From: Delphinella strobiligena
Lineage: Eukaryota > Ascomycota > Dothideomycetes > Dothideales > Dothioraceae
Direction: 5' to 3'
NCBI GenBank assembly: GCA_009982845.1
Contig: JAADKB010000011.1
Location: forward strand, 186,001 to 250,000
Length of the DNA stretch: 64,000 nucleotides
Positions within the stretch are counted from its first letter, which is position 1; every line of letters starts with the position of its first letter. The notes under the pieces were generated by a model. It made no database searches, was not told the DNA's origin, and was given only the letters and a program-made list of their open reading frames with translations. Of this stretch, positions 31,806-44,373 are shown piece by piece. A program made the translations under genes and the position numbers.

Positions 31806-32349
31806 AGGCCTTATGTCCTTCTATAGTTGCTTTAAAGTGGAGGTGTTATCTATATACTGCTCCTTAAACAGCATATAGCAATTAGTAAGCCTAATTAGCG
31901 CTTACTTACGCTTAGAGCTCTCCATTTTGATCCTTAAGTGGGAGCTGTTACCATTTTTTAGCTGCTTAGTCTTGTTGTCAGCAAGGCTAGCATTAGAGCG
32001 TTATAAAGGTGGAACTCTGAACTGGCAGTCCTTCCTTATGCGCTTCTTTTTAAGGAACTATCTGGATCTAAGTTTGTTGCTTATATAGGTAGTACAGTTG
32101 TTATTATAATACGCTATCTAGAAGAGAGTGCTATGTTAAACAGAGTTAACAGCTTGCTTAGCTTAGTCTATGTGTATTTCACATCCTGTTTTACTATATG
32201 CGCTGTAGTGAATTGTTCTATAGTCCAGGTGGTTAATATCTGTAATAGGGACATCCTTAATCTAGCTGGTTATAGCTAATTGCTAGGGTTGGATTATAAA
32301 ATAGCAATTATAGTGTTATATAGCGTTCAAATGTTAGCGCTTTGCCTTA

Positions 32350-32396
32350 CACTCCTTAGCTTAATGTCCGGATTTGCTACAATAGAGGCAGAGGTT
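32350..32396 (-). pseudogene. Gypsy gag zinc knuckle
   Basis: The minus strand reads CLYCSKSGH, a stop, then AKEC, a CCHC knuckle (C-x2-C-x4-H-x4-C) with one stop (CAA to TAA fits). It marks the end of gag. Confidence 0.75.
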
Positions 32397-33305
32397 CTTT
32401 TTTATGCGCTCTTCTCTCTAGGCTGGGGTTAAGCCTTTTCGCTTATAGGTTGTGTTAAGTTCCATTTTGATAGGATAAGTGCCTCAGGGTAGCGGACCTC
32501 TAATCTATCTTTTAGTAGTATTAGTATAGAAGATAGGCTTACGTTGCTGTTCTTGCTCCAATTGTCTTTTATAAATCTGGGTATCAATCTTAATAGATAG
32601 CTTTATAAGTTCTATTAATGTAGTAGGTCTTTCAATGTAAGATATCTCATCTTTAATGGCTTTTTTGAGACTATAGTAGAATTAGGCTATAAGGGTAGAG
32701 TTGTCCTATTCTAGTCTAGAAGAGAGTTGCTGAAACTCAGAGGCATACTTTGTAACTGAAGTTACTTAATGCAATCTCTAAAGGTCTTGTTCTGCAGCGC
32801 GTTCTTTGTCTACAGTTCTATATATAATGCAAAGCTTATTAAAGAACTTAGGGAAGCTGCTGAAAATCCAGGTTGTCTTAGCCTTTTGTTCTGTTACTCT
32901 ATAGGACATATAGTTTATAATATAAAGTTTGAACTAATTGAACGCTCTATTATATAAAAACGTAACTGCGTATAATACCTTATTATTCTCAGTTCTGAAG
33001 TTGTTTAGAAAGAACCTAATATTGAGGTTCAGTTGGACTATAAAGGATTTAACTTTTTTTCAATCTTTAATGAATAGCTCAGGTGCAGCTACTTTAAGTC
33101 TATTGGATCCTCCTGCTATTAGGGTAGGAGTAGTTGATCTACCTCTCTCTAATAAGGACATATTATCTTCTAGGGTTAATTCCAAATAAATAAGTTAGTT
33201 AGAAAGTCCAGTTACTAATAGGACTGGGCTTAAGTTAGGTGATTCTGTGTTGCTAGAATCTGTACTGCTTATGTATAAGTCAGTACTTCTTATAGGTAGT
33301 CAAAG

Positions 33306-33662
33306 TGTTATGTCTCAAAGTAGGACAAAAGTCGCAGTTAGTTAGCAAAGCAGGGGCTTATTCTAGAAGAGCAGTTTAAGGCAGGTATGAGATTGCTAAT
33401 ATGAGTTGACTATGAACTGACTAACTATTGGAAGACATAGGAAACTATATACTTGTAGAGTTTGTAAATAATTACTAGAATCACTAGTAACTAAATGATT
33501 AATTATTTGGATCACTTATAAGCAAGTGAGCATAATAATGCAAACATATCTATATTTGTATCAATTAGTTGTTCTAACGTATAAGCAAACACTCAATGGT
33601 TTGCTTTCTATAATCACTTGCTAAGCAAGTGATTCAGGGTCCTGATCCTTCAGGTCTTAACA
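33306..33662 (-). repeat. 5' LTR of the gypsy element
   Basis: 357 bp, paired with 27581-27937. It keeps more C and G than its partner. The flanking CTATT follows at 33663-33667. Confidence 0.88.
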
Positions 33663-36600
33663 CTATTATATATTTATAATAATGTTTCATTTATCTAATT
33701 CTCTATATAGTTGTTAAATATAACTATAGGGGTTATTATTACTTTAATAAGACACCTTTTTATTATATTAATCTATATCCTAGCTGTAGCTAGCATGCCC
33801 TCTCTAAGCAGGACTTAGGGGAGTCAATTACCTTTAGACTCACTATATTAAATAATACTATTTATAAAGCTAAAGTGAAATATAAAGGAAACCTCCCTAT
33901 TATAATAAGGAGCAACTTCAATTACTATAACCTAGTATAAGGAGGGATCAACATGCTATAATTACAATATAAAAGAGAAAATGAGCTAATGCTTTAATAA
34001 ATGCATTAATATAATACTTTCTTAGCTTTACTAAGCAGCATTATTATATTTCTCTAAAAACGCTTTAAAACAACTATTAACCTTATACTAGTATCTAACG
34101 CGCTAGAAAACCGAGTTACTAAATGCAATATCTACCTAATCTAATATAGATTGGACTATAAAGCTATAACGCTTCAAATTGAAAAAAATATAACAGTTGC
34201 TTTATTAGAAACTAAATACAATTTTAGAAAAACGGATTAGAACAAAGCTATTAAAGCACTTAAAAGATAGCAAATATTAATTACTAATATTAATAATATA
34301 ACTAAACTTAATTAAGTAGTTATAGAGATCTAGAATATAGTAAGCTAATATATATAGAACTACAGCCTAGTAGTTAAGGAATCCCTATATATGAAATTAT
34401 AATAGGATAATAAGCTTATTAAGCTCTATAATAAATATATATAATAACAGAATTGGAACAATACGCTATAGGCAATAAGGCTAGATAGGGAAGAAAGTCA
34501 ATGCTAAGCTAGGTAAGCTAAATACTAGTTCTATAAAAGCATTTGTAATAAAAAGCAACTATATTAAAACAACTTTTTAGCATAGATAGACAATATTTAA
34601 AAAGCAGCTAAGTACTTTGACTTATAATTATCAATATTTAGCAACATCTCTATTATAATTACTAGCATTAAGGGCTAAGAGATGGAGCTTAAAGGCAACA
34701 ATATTAAAGCAACTGAACTACTCTAATACTTTTTCTTACTAGTTTTAGAAAGCTGGAAAAAGAATGCATTAAATCCTAATATAAGGCATATAGACAATCT
34801 GGATATCTCTGTCAAAGAGATAACTAGAGCAATAGCTAAGATTAGTCTATATAAGGCGCTAGGCATAGACAGCATTCTAAATATTGTATAGAAATGCTTA
34901 TAATCTATTCTAACTGACTAAGTTATTAACATCTTCAATATGTTATATTAATTAGGATATGTATTATCTATATAGAAGATAATGTAAATCCTATTATTAT
35001 AAAAGCTAGGGAAACCTGATTACTAAATGGCAAAACCATATTACCCTATCTCCCTCCTAGCTACTTTAAGCAAATTAATAGAACTAGTATTAGTAAGAAG
35101 AATATTATACTAGGCAGAGACTTTCAATCTCCTTTTAGAAATATAATATAATATTAAGCTAAGGCAATTATGCAATTAAGCGCTACTCCTCTTAATTAAA
35201 AAAATCTTTAAAGTATAGTAATAAAAGAAAGTTCTTTTCTTTATTAGCTTTAATATAAAAAGAGTATATAATAATGTCCTTTAGCAAATACTTACTAATT
35301 AGCTATATATAGAAGGAATCCTAACCTGTATAATTATATAGGTTAACTCCTTTTATACTAATTAACTAGCTATAATACTAATTAATAGTATAGAATTAAG
35401 TTAAGTTACTTTTACAGAATTAGGTCTCTTATAAAGATTAACACTTGCTCTGATTCTATATATTTTCTTTAATACGTTTCTAATAAAGGAGAAGATTAAT
35501 AAGAGATAAGGCAATATAGGGTTTATAAATAACTATATTTAATAAGCTATTTTAAAATCAGTAAAAAGGAATATATCAATATTTAATAATAAAGTTGTCC
35601 TAAGGGCCCTCTAATAGGTAAAAGATAGTAGCGCTATATTTAAAAACAATAAGACAATCCTTATATATTTTATATAAAATTGTAGAAAGATTAGCAATAC
35701 TGACTCTTTATTACAAACCTTCTATAAGAGAGAGAATCCTCGAAGTTATCTTTAACGCTAAGCTGAGATTTAAGAACTATCTAGCTAAAGCCAAAATAAG
35801 AGGATAGAGAAGCATTAATTAATTTAAACGCCTTTTCTATATTAGTTTACAATTAGTAAAATAGCTATATTAAGCTATAATAGCTTTAAAAACAGATTAT
35901 ATAGCTATAGCATAGTATTCTAAGTCCCTTAGAGGAAAGATTAATAATAGCATAGCTAAAATCCTTAACTTTATATAAAGAATAAAAGCTTAAGCAATTA
36001 TTAAATGCTTTTATACAATTTTAGCTAAAGCGTTTAATGCTAAAGCTTTGCTCCCCTTTTTATATATTTAATTAAAACTGAAGATTAGTAAATTCTAGGT
36101 AGGCCTCTACACGCTGCTAGAAACTAACCTATTAAAGGTACAGCTTAGAAAACTAGTTAAAAAGCCTAAAGTAAAGTTATTCACCTCTCCTTTTTATAAT
36201 ATAGAAATATAGCTAGAAAAGATAAAGATAGAGATAGAAACTATCCTAGTATAGGTAGCCCTATTATAAAATACAGTAACAGTTACTTGCGAACCTAACT
36301 ATTATAATTCTAATAAGGTATATAAAAACTACTTTAAAATAAAGAATCAGTATCTGGACATCTTTATTAATAGCTCTATTACTAACAGCTAAGCAGGAGT
36401 TAGAATAGCAGTGTATTTTAAAAAGCCTATACTATTGTTTATATACTTTTAATAAGTTAAATTAGAAAGTAGTATTAATAGTATAATAATAGAACTAATT
36501 GCAATTAAAGAAGCAGTAACCTTAGTAAGAGTCATATTGGAAACACTATATAGCTATAGGAGTCCAATCCCCTAAGTATCAATATAGTCTAATAGCTAAA

Positions 36601-37645
36601 TAGCTATTTACATAGTTAATTAATAAATATGCTAAAATAAAGTAGTTATAGTATAATATATTCTATATATAGCTAAGCACTATGCAATCTTTAAAGGATA
36701 ATTATCTATTTAATGGATTCTAAAAAAGGCTGTAGTTATAGGACATATTAAATTAGACTAATTAGCTAAGCAGGCTATAAGTCTTCACATTATAGAACTA
36801 GTAAAAGGAGAAAGGGTTCTAAATAATATGAAATAAATATAGAACACCCTTAGGAATAAGATCCTAGCTAAGAAACAACAGAGACTGTGGAATATAGGTA
36901 AAAGCCTTTATATAATAGATAGCGCTATTCTAGGCAAATATACTATACTACTTTATAATAAGTTAAATAAGAAAGAGGCATTTATTCTAATATAGCTATA
37001 TATAGAACATATATAGCTAAATAAGTTTCTAGTAGTTATTAAAGCTATAAAGTTAAGTTAATATAAATGCAGATAGGGAGAGGAGACAGTTTAACATTTT
37101 GTATTTCTATATTCTAGATACAAAACTTAGAAACAAAAATTAGTAAAGGCATTAAGCCCTAAATTTAGCAATATCTCTTAAATAATAAAGGGACATAACC
37201 CCTATATAGCAATAGAATAACTTTACAGAGATAAACTGGCAGATTAATAGAGAGCAGATATAGACATTATCTAAGCAATTATTAAGTATATAATAAATAA
37301 TAGGAAATTAGACTTTACAAAGGAGCGTAGAAGGGTAGAAGACTAAGCTAAGCAGGATGACCTAGGGAACAAGGCAGGGAACAGTGATAAGAAGTTGGAA
37401 AGCAAGGTTAAAAACAAATAAAGAAAAAAAATATATATATATACATACTAGTTACAGCACTCGCTACAGAATACTTAAACAAAACAGGTGCATAGGCACC
37501 CTAATAGTTTGAGCTGCAGAATGAGACGCAGACCCTACACATAGTTTTGTAGTTAGCAAGCTGTAGATAGTAGTTGCTTATGCTTCCAGTGGCAAGCGCA
37601 TAGCGTATGAAATAATCAATCAATCAATCAATCCTATGTAATATC
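33663..37645 (+). mobile_element. LINE copy 2, 3' part (endonuclease, RT, RNase H)
   Basis: It continues the LINE interrupted at 27580; removing the LTR element and one CTATT leaves an element of about 5.9 kb. The reverse transcriptase is recognisable from about 34830 (KALGIDSI), through SFNIKRVYNNV, to FINNYI near 35518, where the two catalytic aspartates are Asn as in copy 1. The tail repeats AATC four times and ends CCTATGTAATAT, as in copy 1. Dense TAA/TAG stops reflect RIP. Confidence 0.85.
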
Positions 37646-38002
37646 TGATGAGGTTAGCTTACTATTTGGCACTGAGCGGATCAATGAGGCCCCCCTCAAA
37701 TCGTGGCGATCTGGTAAGTGCCACAGTGCCTATGGCCAGGGTGACTGTGCTGGAGGACCATTCTACACTCGCAGACTGGATGTTGTCCCAGAGAAGCCAG
37801 TACTCGTCTATAGAACGTGGAGGTGACCCCAAAATATGTCGTTGTGCGTTTGGTAGTGACTTGTCCAATCATCACGCTGAGGATGAAAGGAGCAAGCTAT
37901 ATGGTAAAGACAGGCTAGGAGGCAACAGTTTGAAGATCTGGCAGACTTCCTTCCGACACAAAGTCGCCACAGAACTCTTTCCCAAGCATCTCCTGCACCC
38001 CC

Positions 38003-38657
38003 TCAAAGGTTCACCGTGATCTCGACCACCGGAGAACCATATTCACCGCCTTGGCGTGGACGAAAGTCCTGGTTGCTCTTGTCAGGGCTAATAAGTGGTG
38101 TCAGTATTGCGTCAAATAACCATCAAGTACCGATGACTTGATACGACTCCAAAATATCTCGACACTTACTACCACGAAAGGTGACCAAGTGGTGGAAAAT
38201 CCTTGCCTGCATCCTCACACCCATTGCTCGGCATATCGCGCGGCGGCATGTACTCGGGTTTCTCGTCGTCGGACTTCATGTAGGTCCAATCCATGCCCAT
38301 TTGGAAGCAGTCGCCCGAATGTCGAAGGCGGACGAAGACGGTGAAGTATTTAGTAAAGTTTCTATCGTCCTTCGGATACGCCATCAAGTAGAGCCAGCCT
38401 GTCGAGCTGGTATCAGTACATTCCCAGGCTTGATTAGAGGGAGCATTTGTTGCTCAAGCGTTAGCTTGACTTGACGTACCCCAATGGTCCGATTCGGTTC
38501 CAGCGCGAGGACAGCCCATCGACTGCACAATGGTGAAGTTGCCTTCGTTTGGAGAATGCTCTGCGTTCACGATGTTGCCCCATTCATCGCCTCTGGTTCC
38601 GACGACCTTGACAACATATTTTGAGGCATTCTTGAGGTAGAAGTAGCATCTCGTCAT
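38003..38657 (-). CDS. Hypothetical small protein, three exons
   Basis: I read exons 38657-38476, 38406-38221 and 38087-38003 on the minus strand, with introns of 69 nt (GTCAAGT...ACCAG) and 133 nt (GTGTGAG...CTGAC...ATTAG). Phases match and the product is 150 residues. It is rich in Tyr, Phe, Trp and charged residues (MTRCYFYLKNASKYVVKVVG, GWLYLMAYPKDDRNF, FTVFVRLRHSGDCFQMGMDW) and ends GGEYGSPVVEITVNL, which suggests a beta-rich soluble domain. There is no signal peptide and I recognise no family. It starts only 0.4 kb from the transposon block (which ends at 37645) yet shows no RIP damage. The third exon is the least certain part. Confidence 0.55.
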
Positions 38658-41600
38658 CTTGTATGGGATCTCAGACTCGCAGTCGTTCGTTGTTCAAAGT
38701 GTATGTCCTTCGTTGGAAGTGACAACAGCTCAATATATATGTCAATCCTTCTTGCAATCCGTTTCTCAGCTTTCGTTCTCGAAAGGCTTCCCAGCCAGCC
38801 ACAAAACCTCAACTCGCTAATATCAGTATGACAGGGGAGATGCGGCAAGTCTTACATACCGAATGGCGTGATAAGACAACGTTTAGTAACTACACTAGAG
38901 CATTATGCATGTTCAAGTGGCTGCATGAGCAGGCAAGTAGGTCTTCCTGAAGAACAACAATATGCTGCGAATCATGCTCGCAGATTCTAAAATATTATCT
39001 TGGCGAAGATGTACCATCATGTGGCATGTGAGGCCATACTGGAAGGCGTGCTCAGGGAATAATGTGAAATGCAGATGCTATAGTCAAGACTGGAACAAAA
39101 AGGACATCTTGATGGATAATCCTTCCAGTTGCCGCGGATGTTAGATCTTGCTCTTGTAGCGACGACAATTACTTTGCGCATGCCACATGCCCAGACCTGC
39201 GGCATGTCAGCTCTTCTCCAAGCTAATGTCTGCCTCGTCAAGGGTCTAGAGCAGAGGTTGCAGCTAGAGTGTGCCAACTTCCTCGCTCTATAAAGCTTGT
39301 TGACAAGGGCTACTAGGTTATTGCCTTTCAAGCTTCCATCTAATCAGCGTACGGGATGAGCACACATTACAGAAAGCCTGCTGAGCTTAGAAGTAGGGAT
39401 ATACGTACCTGCTTCAGTATACGGGCGATTCGCCAATAGAAAGTCGCCCTTACCAATCCCTTGACATAGTGGACCATGTACAAGGCGCATTTCTAGCCCA
39501 CCATATGCCCTTGCAAGCCGCGGCGCGGAAGACGAGATCTTGCAGACCATCAATCCTTTAGACTTCCACTACGCTCGGTTACCCCATAGGTCTAGTCCTT
39601 CAGCTCAGCAACAAACTGACGCAGGGTCCAACCGGTGCAAAGTTTATAAGAGTCTCATGCAGCTTTGGCACAGCAAGATCTAGCAATAGCGATATATCGT
39701 GTTTCTCGATCAAAGAGCATAGCTAAACCATCGCAAGAGTCCTCTCATGATACTGATCTCGTCCTTGCAGGTGTCTCTAGTGGTGAAGCCTGATCTAGAG
39801 ATGCTAACCTTGATCCGCGCTGCTTCGATCCTGGACACAGGGGGTGAGATCAATGCCTTCTCTTTCTTCTTGCTGACAGAACAGGATTGAGCCTGGAAGT
39901 CGGCGTCTTACTCTTCGCTCACTAATGGCAGGCTGGAGTCCTTGTCAACAGGTTATGCTTCTCTCAACTAGCGTTTCTATCGTTCAGATCAGCTCCACGG
40001 CTGAACGTTGGGCTGAACCTGGTGCATCAGCCACGACGCAAGCTTGTGCAGGACGATAGCTTCAGTGTGTGAAAAATCGCCAGAGTAAATGGATGTCTCT
40101 TCATCCCATGTCCTCTGATGAAGTGCAACTTTCTGAAACCTGGGCTGTGTTGCCTATGGCTGGTGCATATGGTGACTGCGAGCAACTTGCGTTGATTTTC
40201 CCATGAAGCGTGGATACTCTCTTGTTGGAGCAATATGGTTTTGAAGATGGCGAAACCTTATCCCTATGCTCTACGAACCCCGCCAAAGACCTTGTGGCAT
40301 GACAATCATCGATCGGGCTCGACGCCTGCATGAGTGAGGCTAGTGCGAGACCAGCGGAACCAGGATCATTTCATTGTCAGTAGAAAGGTTCCTGCGGTAG
40401 TCTGATACTGTACCGTGGATGTAGGTGTTCCTACGCATGTACTGTCTTTTATTCATTAGACAAATCGCTAAGGAAGAGAAAGCAAGAGTGTAAACGCAGC
40501 TAGCTCATCTTACCCTCTTAACTTCTACTTGTAGAGCCATGACGGAAGTGGCGCTAAATAAGTTAAGGAAGGCTTTCACCGCCTTTCAACCTGAGGAAGC
40601 TTCTGAATCCTGCCGAGGAGTAGTAATCATAGTAAATAATCAGCGAGCTGGAGTATGATTAGTATCAAGTTGGAGAGCCTTGCAGCTTGCAGCACGCCAT
40701 TGCAGACCCTGGTCAATGCCGAGATCTACTTGTTCGAGTACAGGTCATCTGATATTGCAATAGGATGCAGCTGAAAGCAGGCATCTTTGACGAACGAAGC
40801 GAATCGCACAGCGTGAGACTCTCACTATGGCATCGCACTTACAAGCGAAGTGCAGCAAATTGCAAGCTTTGTTAGCAATGTTATCATAACCCAGAGGACG
40901 CTTGCTGTTCGGCAGGACATTCTGGATTGTCAAATTGTCGCTCGAATTGCTAGGTTAATTCCGAAGATTGTGAATAGCAGATGGTGACCGATATGTTGCT
41001 CTCTGTTCTTATACACATCGATGAGAACGGATCGCCAAGAGTCTTCGTGGTGTTTCGTGGTTGAGATGTCAGCATACTAGTATGCAGCGAAAGACACTCC
41101 GGCAAGTAGTATCCCTGCGTCTTTTCTTTATATACTCGCTAAGATTGAGTTCCAATGGTCGCCCATCCTTGTCACTATACTGGAGGGAGCCTCTGCTCAC
41201 CAGTCGGAATGATAGAGTGTCGCGCTGACCTCTGCAACACTACTTACGAACAGTAACGCAGCGACAACTAGGCGAGTTACGACGGACACTACAGTATTCG
41301 GCACGATCTCGGTGTCGATGCGTCCAGTATCAGGGAGTCACCGCCTGGTACGCTATGAACACCAGGAACCTAGACCACGGTGAGCCTTCCACGAACGTGG
41401 CCTCTGGATACCACTAATAAGCAGGGACCACGACGTACTTGTTGGCCTATCTTCAATACCGCAGTTGTGCCGTTGCGATGAGATTGACCTGGCGCTTCGG
41501 AGTTCTGGACGCGCCAGAGAACGGGCTGAGGAGTGACTGTAGAAACGGAGCTCAGACCTTCAAGTTCCCCACCAGTATGAAACTTATTTCATAAATCATG

Positions 41601-42540
41601 GGGACGAAAAGTGATATGTACTGTGGTCCCAGATGATCTAATGGAACCGAGATGCGTGGAGGAAGACGAATCTGGTTTGTGCTTGCGCCATCGGAGAATC
41701 TGAGCCGGTCTCGGAGATACCGAATCATCTCTCAACCTATAGCTACCTACCTACTTATCCACCTTGGTAGTACTTTTTGGAGCGCTTTCATAGCCTCACA
41801 GTCCAGGAGAGTCTCAAACATCATTTACATTGAGCTCGAAGCTCAAAATACCGTGAGTAGTCGACGTTCTTGCAGCTTGACCGAGCAGCCGAAACTGCCC
41901 TTCGTCCTAGTTTGGGTTTATCTACACCACTAGTAGCTGCAGCTCGAGGGAATTGTCCCACAGAGAACCGACACTGTAGTAGTAGGTGTCGAGTTCCAGG
42001 CTGTGCATCTAGTCAGCTTTCTGGGCTGCATATACTGGTATCACCAAATCGAATGGCCCGCAGAGCACAGTCGCTACAGACGATCAAATTCGATTCGATA
42101 CCGCCGGATGGAGAACAGGTCTTGTTAACAATCGACTGCGCCTCTAAGCGTGATATGCCTGAACATTCTCCGTCCCTCCTTAGCCACGATTAGCTGGACG
42201 TCCAGAGTGGGTTTTCTGCGGAGTGTGTGTGTGCTAACAATGTCAAAATGGTAGATTAATCATCCTGTGTGTGTTTGAGCCATCTAAAAAACAAGTGGTT
42301 CTTAAAATGAGGTTGTGAAGCGATAAGATGTTCAATCCACCCTGTTCGGGCAGAGCCTTGGCACAATCTACCTCGGATTGCTCGGAGTGCTCGGATCCAC
42401 AGCATTATTAATACATCTTGAGGTGCAAGACTACTCTTCATTTCAAGTATCTGTCAAGTGATAAGTCTGTATACATACAAATAACTTGTCTCAATCGTTC
42501 TATACACTTACGCAACGCGATTGTTCTCTAGGAAGGAAAA
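38658..42540. other. 3.9-kb stretch without a supported gene
   Basis: Normal base composition returns, but open frames are short (39017-39331 minus, 39344-39553 minus, 41652-41933 plus, 41870-42193 plus) and none has a recognised domain. The piece at 39400-39550 minus (LARAYGGLEMRLVHGP, GDFLLANRPYTEAG) reads like a protein remnant without partner exons. It may be a region of old, decayed genes. Confidence 0.4.
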
Positions 42541-43699
42541 ATGACCAAGCAAACCTTGGTGCCTCCCAAAGCGCCTGCGAAGCTCAACATCCCTGCTTCA
42601 GACAGCGCAGCTAAAGTGTCAATTATCGACACGTAAGTACAGCACAATAGACAAACAATTTTTCCCAAAGAGCAAGATCGTCTAATGACAAGACTACAGC
42701 ACCTTACGCTTCGAGTTTCCCTCACAGTTTTTCCACACTCCAGCATACAAGGGAACAGAATGCCTGAGCGGCCCAAGCTTTTCGTTCCTTATCGAGCATG
42801 CTGGTAAACGCATCCTCTTTGATCTCGGCCTTAGGAAGGACTGGGAGAATCTCCCACCTGGAATAATGGGAGCATTCCAGCATGCCAAGATCTCCATCGA
42901 GAAGAACGTCAGCGAGATCCTTGAAGAGAATGATATCAGCGTCAAAGACGGAGCTATTGACAGCGTCATTTGGAGCCATGCTCACTTTGACCATATCGGA
43001 GACGTGACGACTTTCCCCAAGAGCACTGCGCTTGTGGTTGGCAAAGGGTTCCGAGATAACTTTATCCCCGCTTACCCAGAGAATCCAAAGGCCGATGTCT
43101 TCGCTCATGACTTTGAGGGACGCGAGCTGAGAGAAATTGATTTCAGCCAGGGCCTAAAGATCGGCCGCTTCGATGCGCATGACTACTTCGGGGACGGTTC
43201 ATTCTACCTTCTCGACACTCCGGGTCATATGGTCGCCCATATGTGTGGTTTAGTAAGGACCTCTGCCTCTCCACCTACTTTCGTCCTTCTCGGAGGCGAC
43301 GCATCACATCACGCTGCAGAGCTGAGACCATCGGAGTATCTTCCCTTGCCAACCTCACTCGACCCCTCGCCTGTCCCACGTATTGTAGCCCCAATCTGCC
43401 CAGGCCACCTGTTCATGGACGTCCATGGCGACAAGTGTGCCAACAAACCTTTCCTCAGTATGACCAAGGACTTCAACCATGACCTCGATGTCGCCAACTG
43501 GAGTCTTGAAGGCTTGCAGGAGTTTGACAGCGCAGAGAACGTGCTTGTTATTATTGCTCATGATCCGACAGTGGAGGCCGTTCTGGACTTTTTCCCCAAA
43601 GGCACCTTGAACAACTGGCACAAGCAGGACGCTAAGAACAAGGCAAGATGGCGGTTCCTGAGTCAGCTTGAGCCAGACATTGAGGATTCGAAGCAGTAA
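42541..43699 (+). CDS. Metallo-beta-lactamase-fold hydrolase (lactonase-like), two exons
   Basis: Exons 42541-42632 and 42700-43699 flank a 67-nt intron (GTAAGT...CTAATGAC...CTACAG) and give 363 residues. The metal site is visible: WSHAHFDHIGD (His124, His126, Asp128, His129), His207 in LLDTPGHMVAH, Asp231 in LGGDASHH and His318 in VIIAHDPT. The order and the SGPSFSFLIEHAGKRILFDLG start resemble the AHL-lactonase/YtnP-like group found in many fungi, which hydrolyses lactones or similar esters with two metal ions. The protein has no signal peptide and is probably cytosolic. The actual substrate cannot be told from sequence. It converges tail-to-tail with the membrane-protein gene that follows. 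Confidence 0.9.
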
Positions 43700-44373
43700 T
43701 TGTGTGAGGCTAAAGGTGAGGACCGAGTCACGACAGACGAAGGCATCGGAACATCAACCTACCACACCGAATGCCAGCCACTATGAACCGTTGACTTGCC
43801 CGAAGATTAGCTCATCGACGATCACTTTATCAATGAAACAGACCTTGGTTATCTTCAAAGCAAAGTTGGAGGCGTTATATGACGAGCATCATGGCGTCAA
43901 CATCTAGACCAAACGTTTTCTTTGTTGCTTAAGAAATCCAGTGGACATCGTCGATAGATATTACTTGTCTAGAACTATAGAGCTGACCACTGTCTTACAA
44001 CATTGTCGCAGCGTTTACTCCAGCACGTTAAGCTTTGTTCTAGAAGAATGATTCGCTATTTTCCACTTTGTAGCTACTGTATATCGCTACGGGTATATGT
44101 CGCTTCAATAATTGTAGCTCCATGAAGCTTTCATGAATGGCGGCCTAACGGCGCTTCGGATACCGTCCCATCTTCTGCTCAATGCGAGGTAGTCGCGACA
44201 TGCTCTTCTTGGACTGTGTCCTTGCTGCTATGATGCCTTGCTCTTATATCTGCCTGAGATGATAGCGCCGGCATGGGCCTTGTCGACATGACGGCCAGAT
44301 GCCTAATCTAAACAAAAAAAAATCGAATAGAATGTAGAAATGTTGGAAAGACTTTCAAGTCGTATTCCATTGA
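43700..44373. other. Convergent intergenic region
   Basis: It lies between the 3' ends of the lactonase-like and membrane-protein genes and contains an A8 run near 44311. No gene is supported. Confidence 0.45.

Larger units (their letters stand above)
27581..33662 (-). mobile_element. Ty3/gypsy LTR retrotransposon, complete but RIP-inactivated, nested in LINE copy 2
   Basis: Two 357-bp LTRs (27581-27937 and 33306-33662) both begin TGTTA and end TTAACA or similar, and are flanked by the 5-bp duplication CTATT (27576-27580 and 33663-33667). Coding is on the minus strand in the order gag (33.2-32.0 kb), protease, reverse transcriptase, RNase H, integrase (30-28.6 kb), which is the Ty3/gypsy order. 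A chromodomain-proximal integrase tail (MKIKRLNSKLDYIKLG, VFHISLLEQA) is at 28636-28890. Catalytic residues are lost by G-to-A changes in protease, RT and integrase. No tRNA-type primer site beginning TGG is visible next to the 5' LTR. Confidence 0.9.

Noticed and set aside
32769..33189. Plus-strand frames at 32769-33189
   Set aside because: They overlap the gypsy gag on the minus strand and arise from AT-rich RIP sequence.
22615..37645. Centromere or AT-rich structural region
   Set aside because: The AT-richness is explained by RIP on recognisable LINE and gypsy elements; no satellite array is present.
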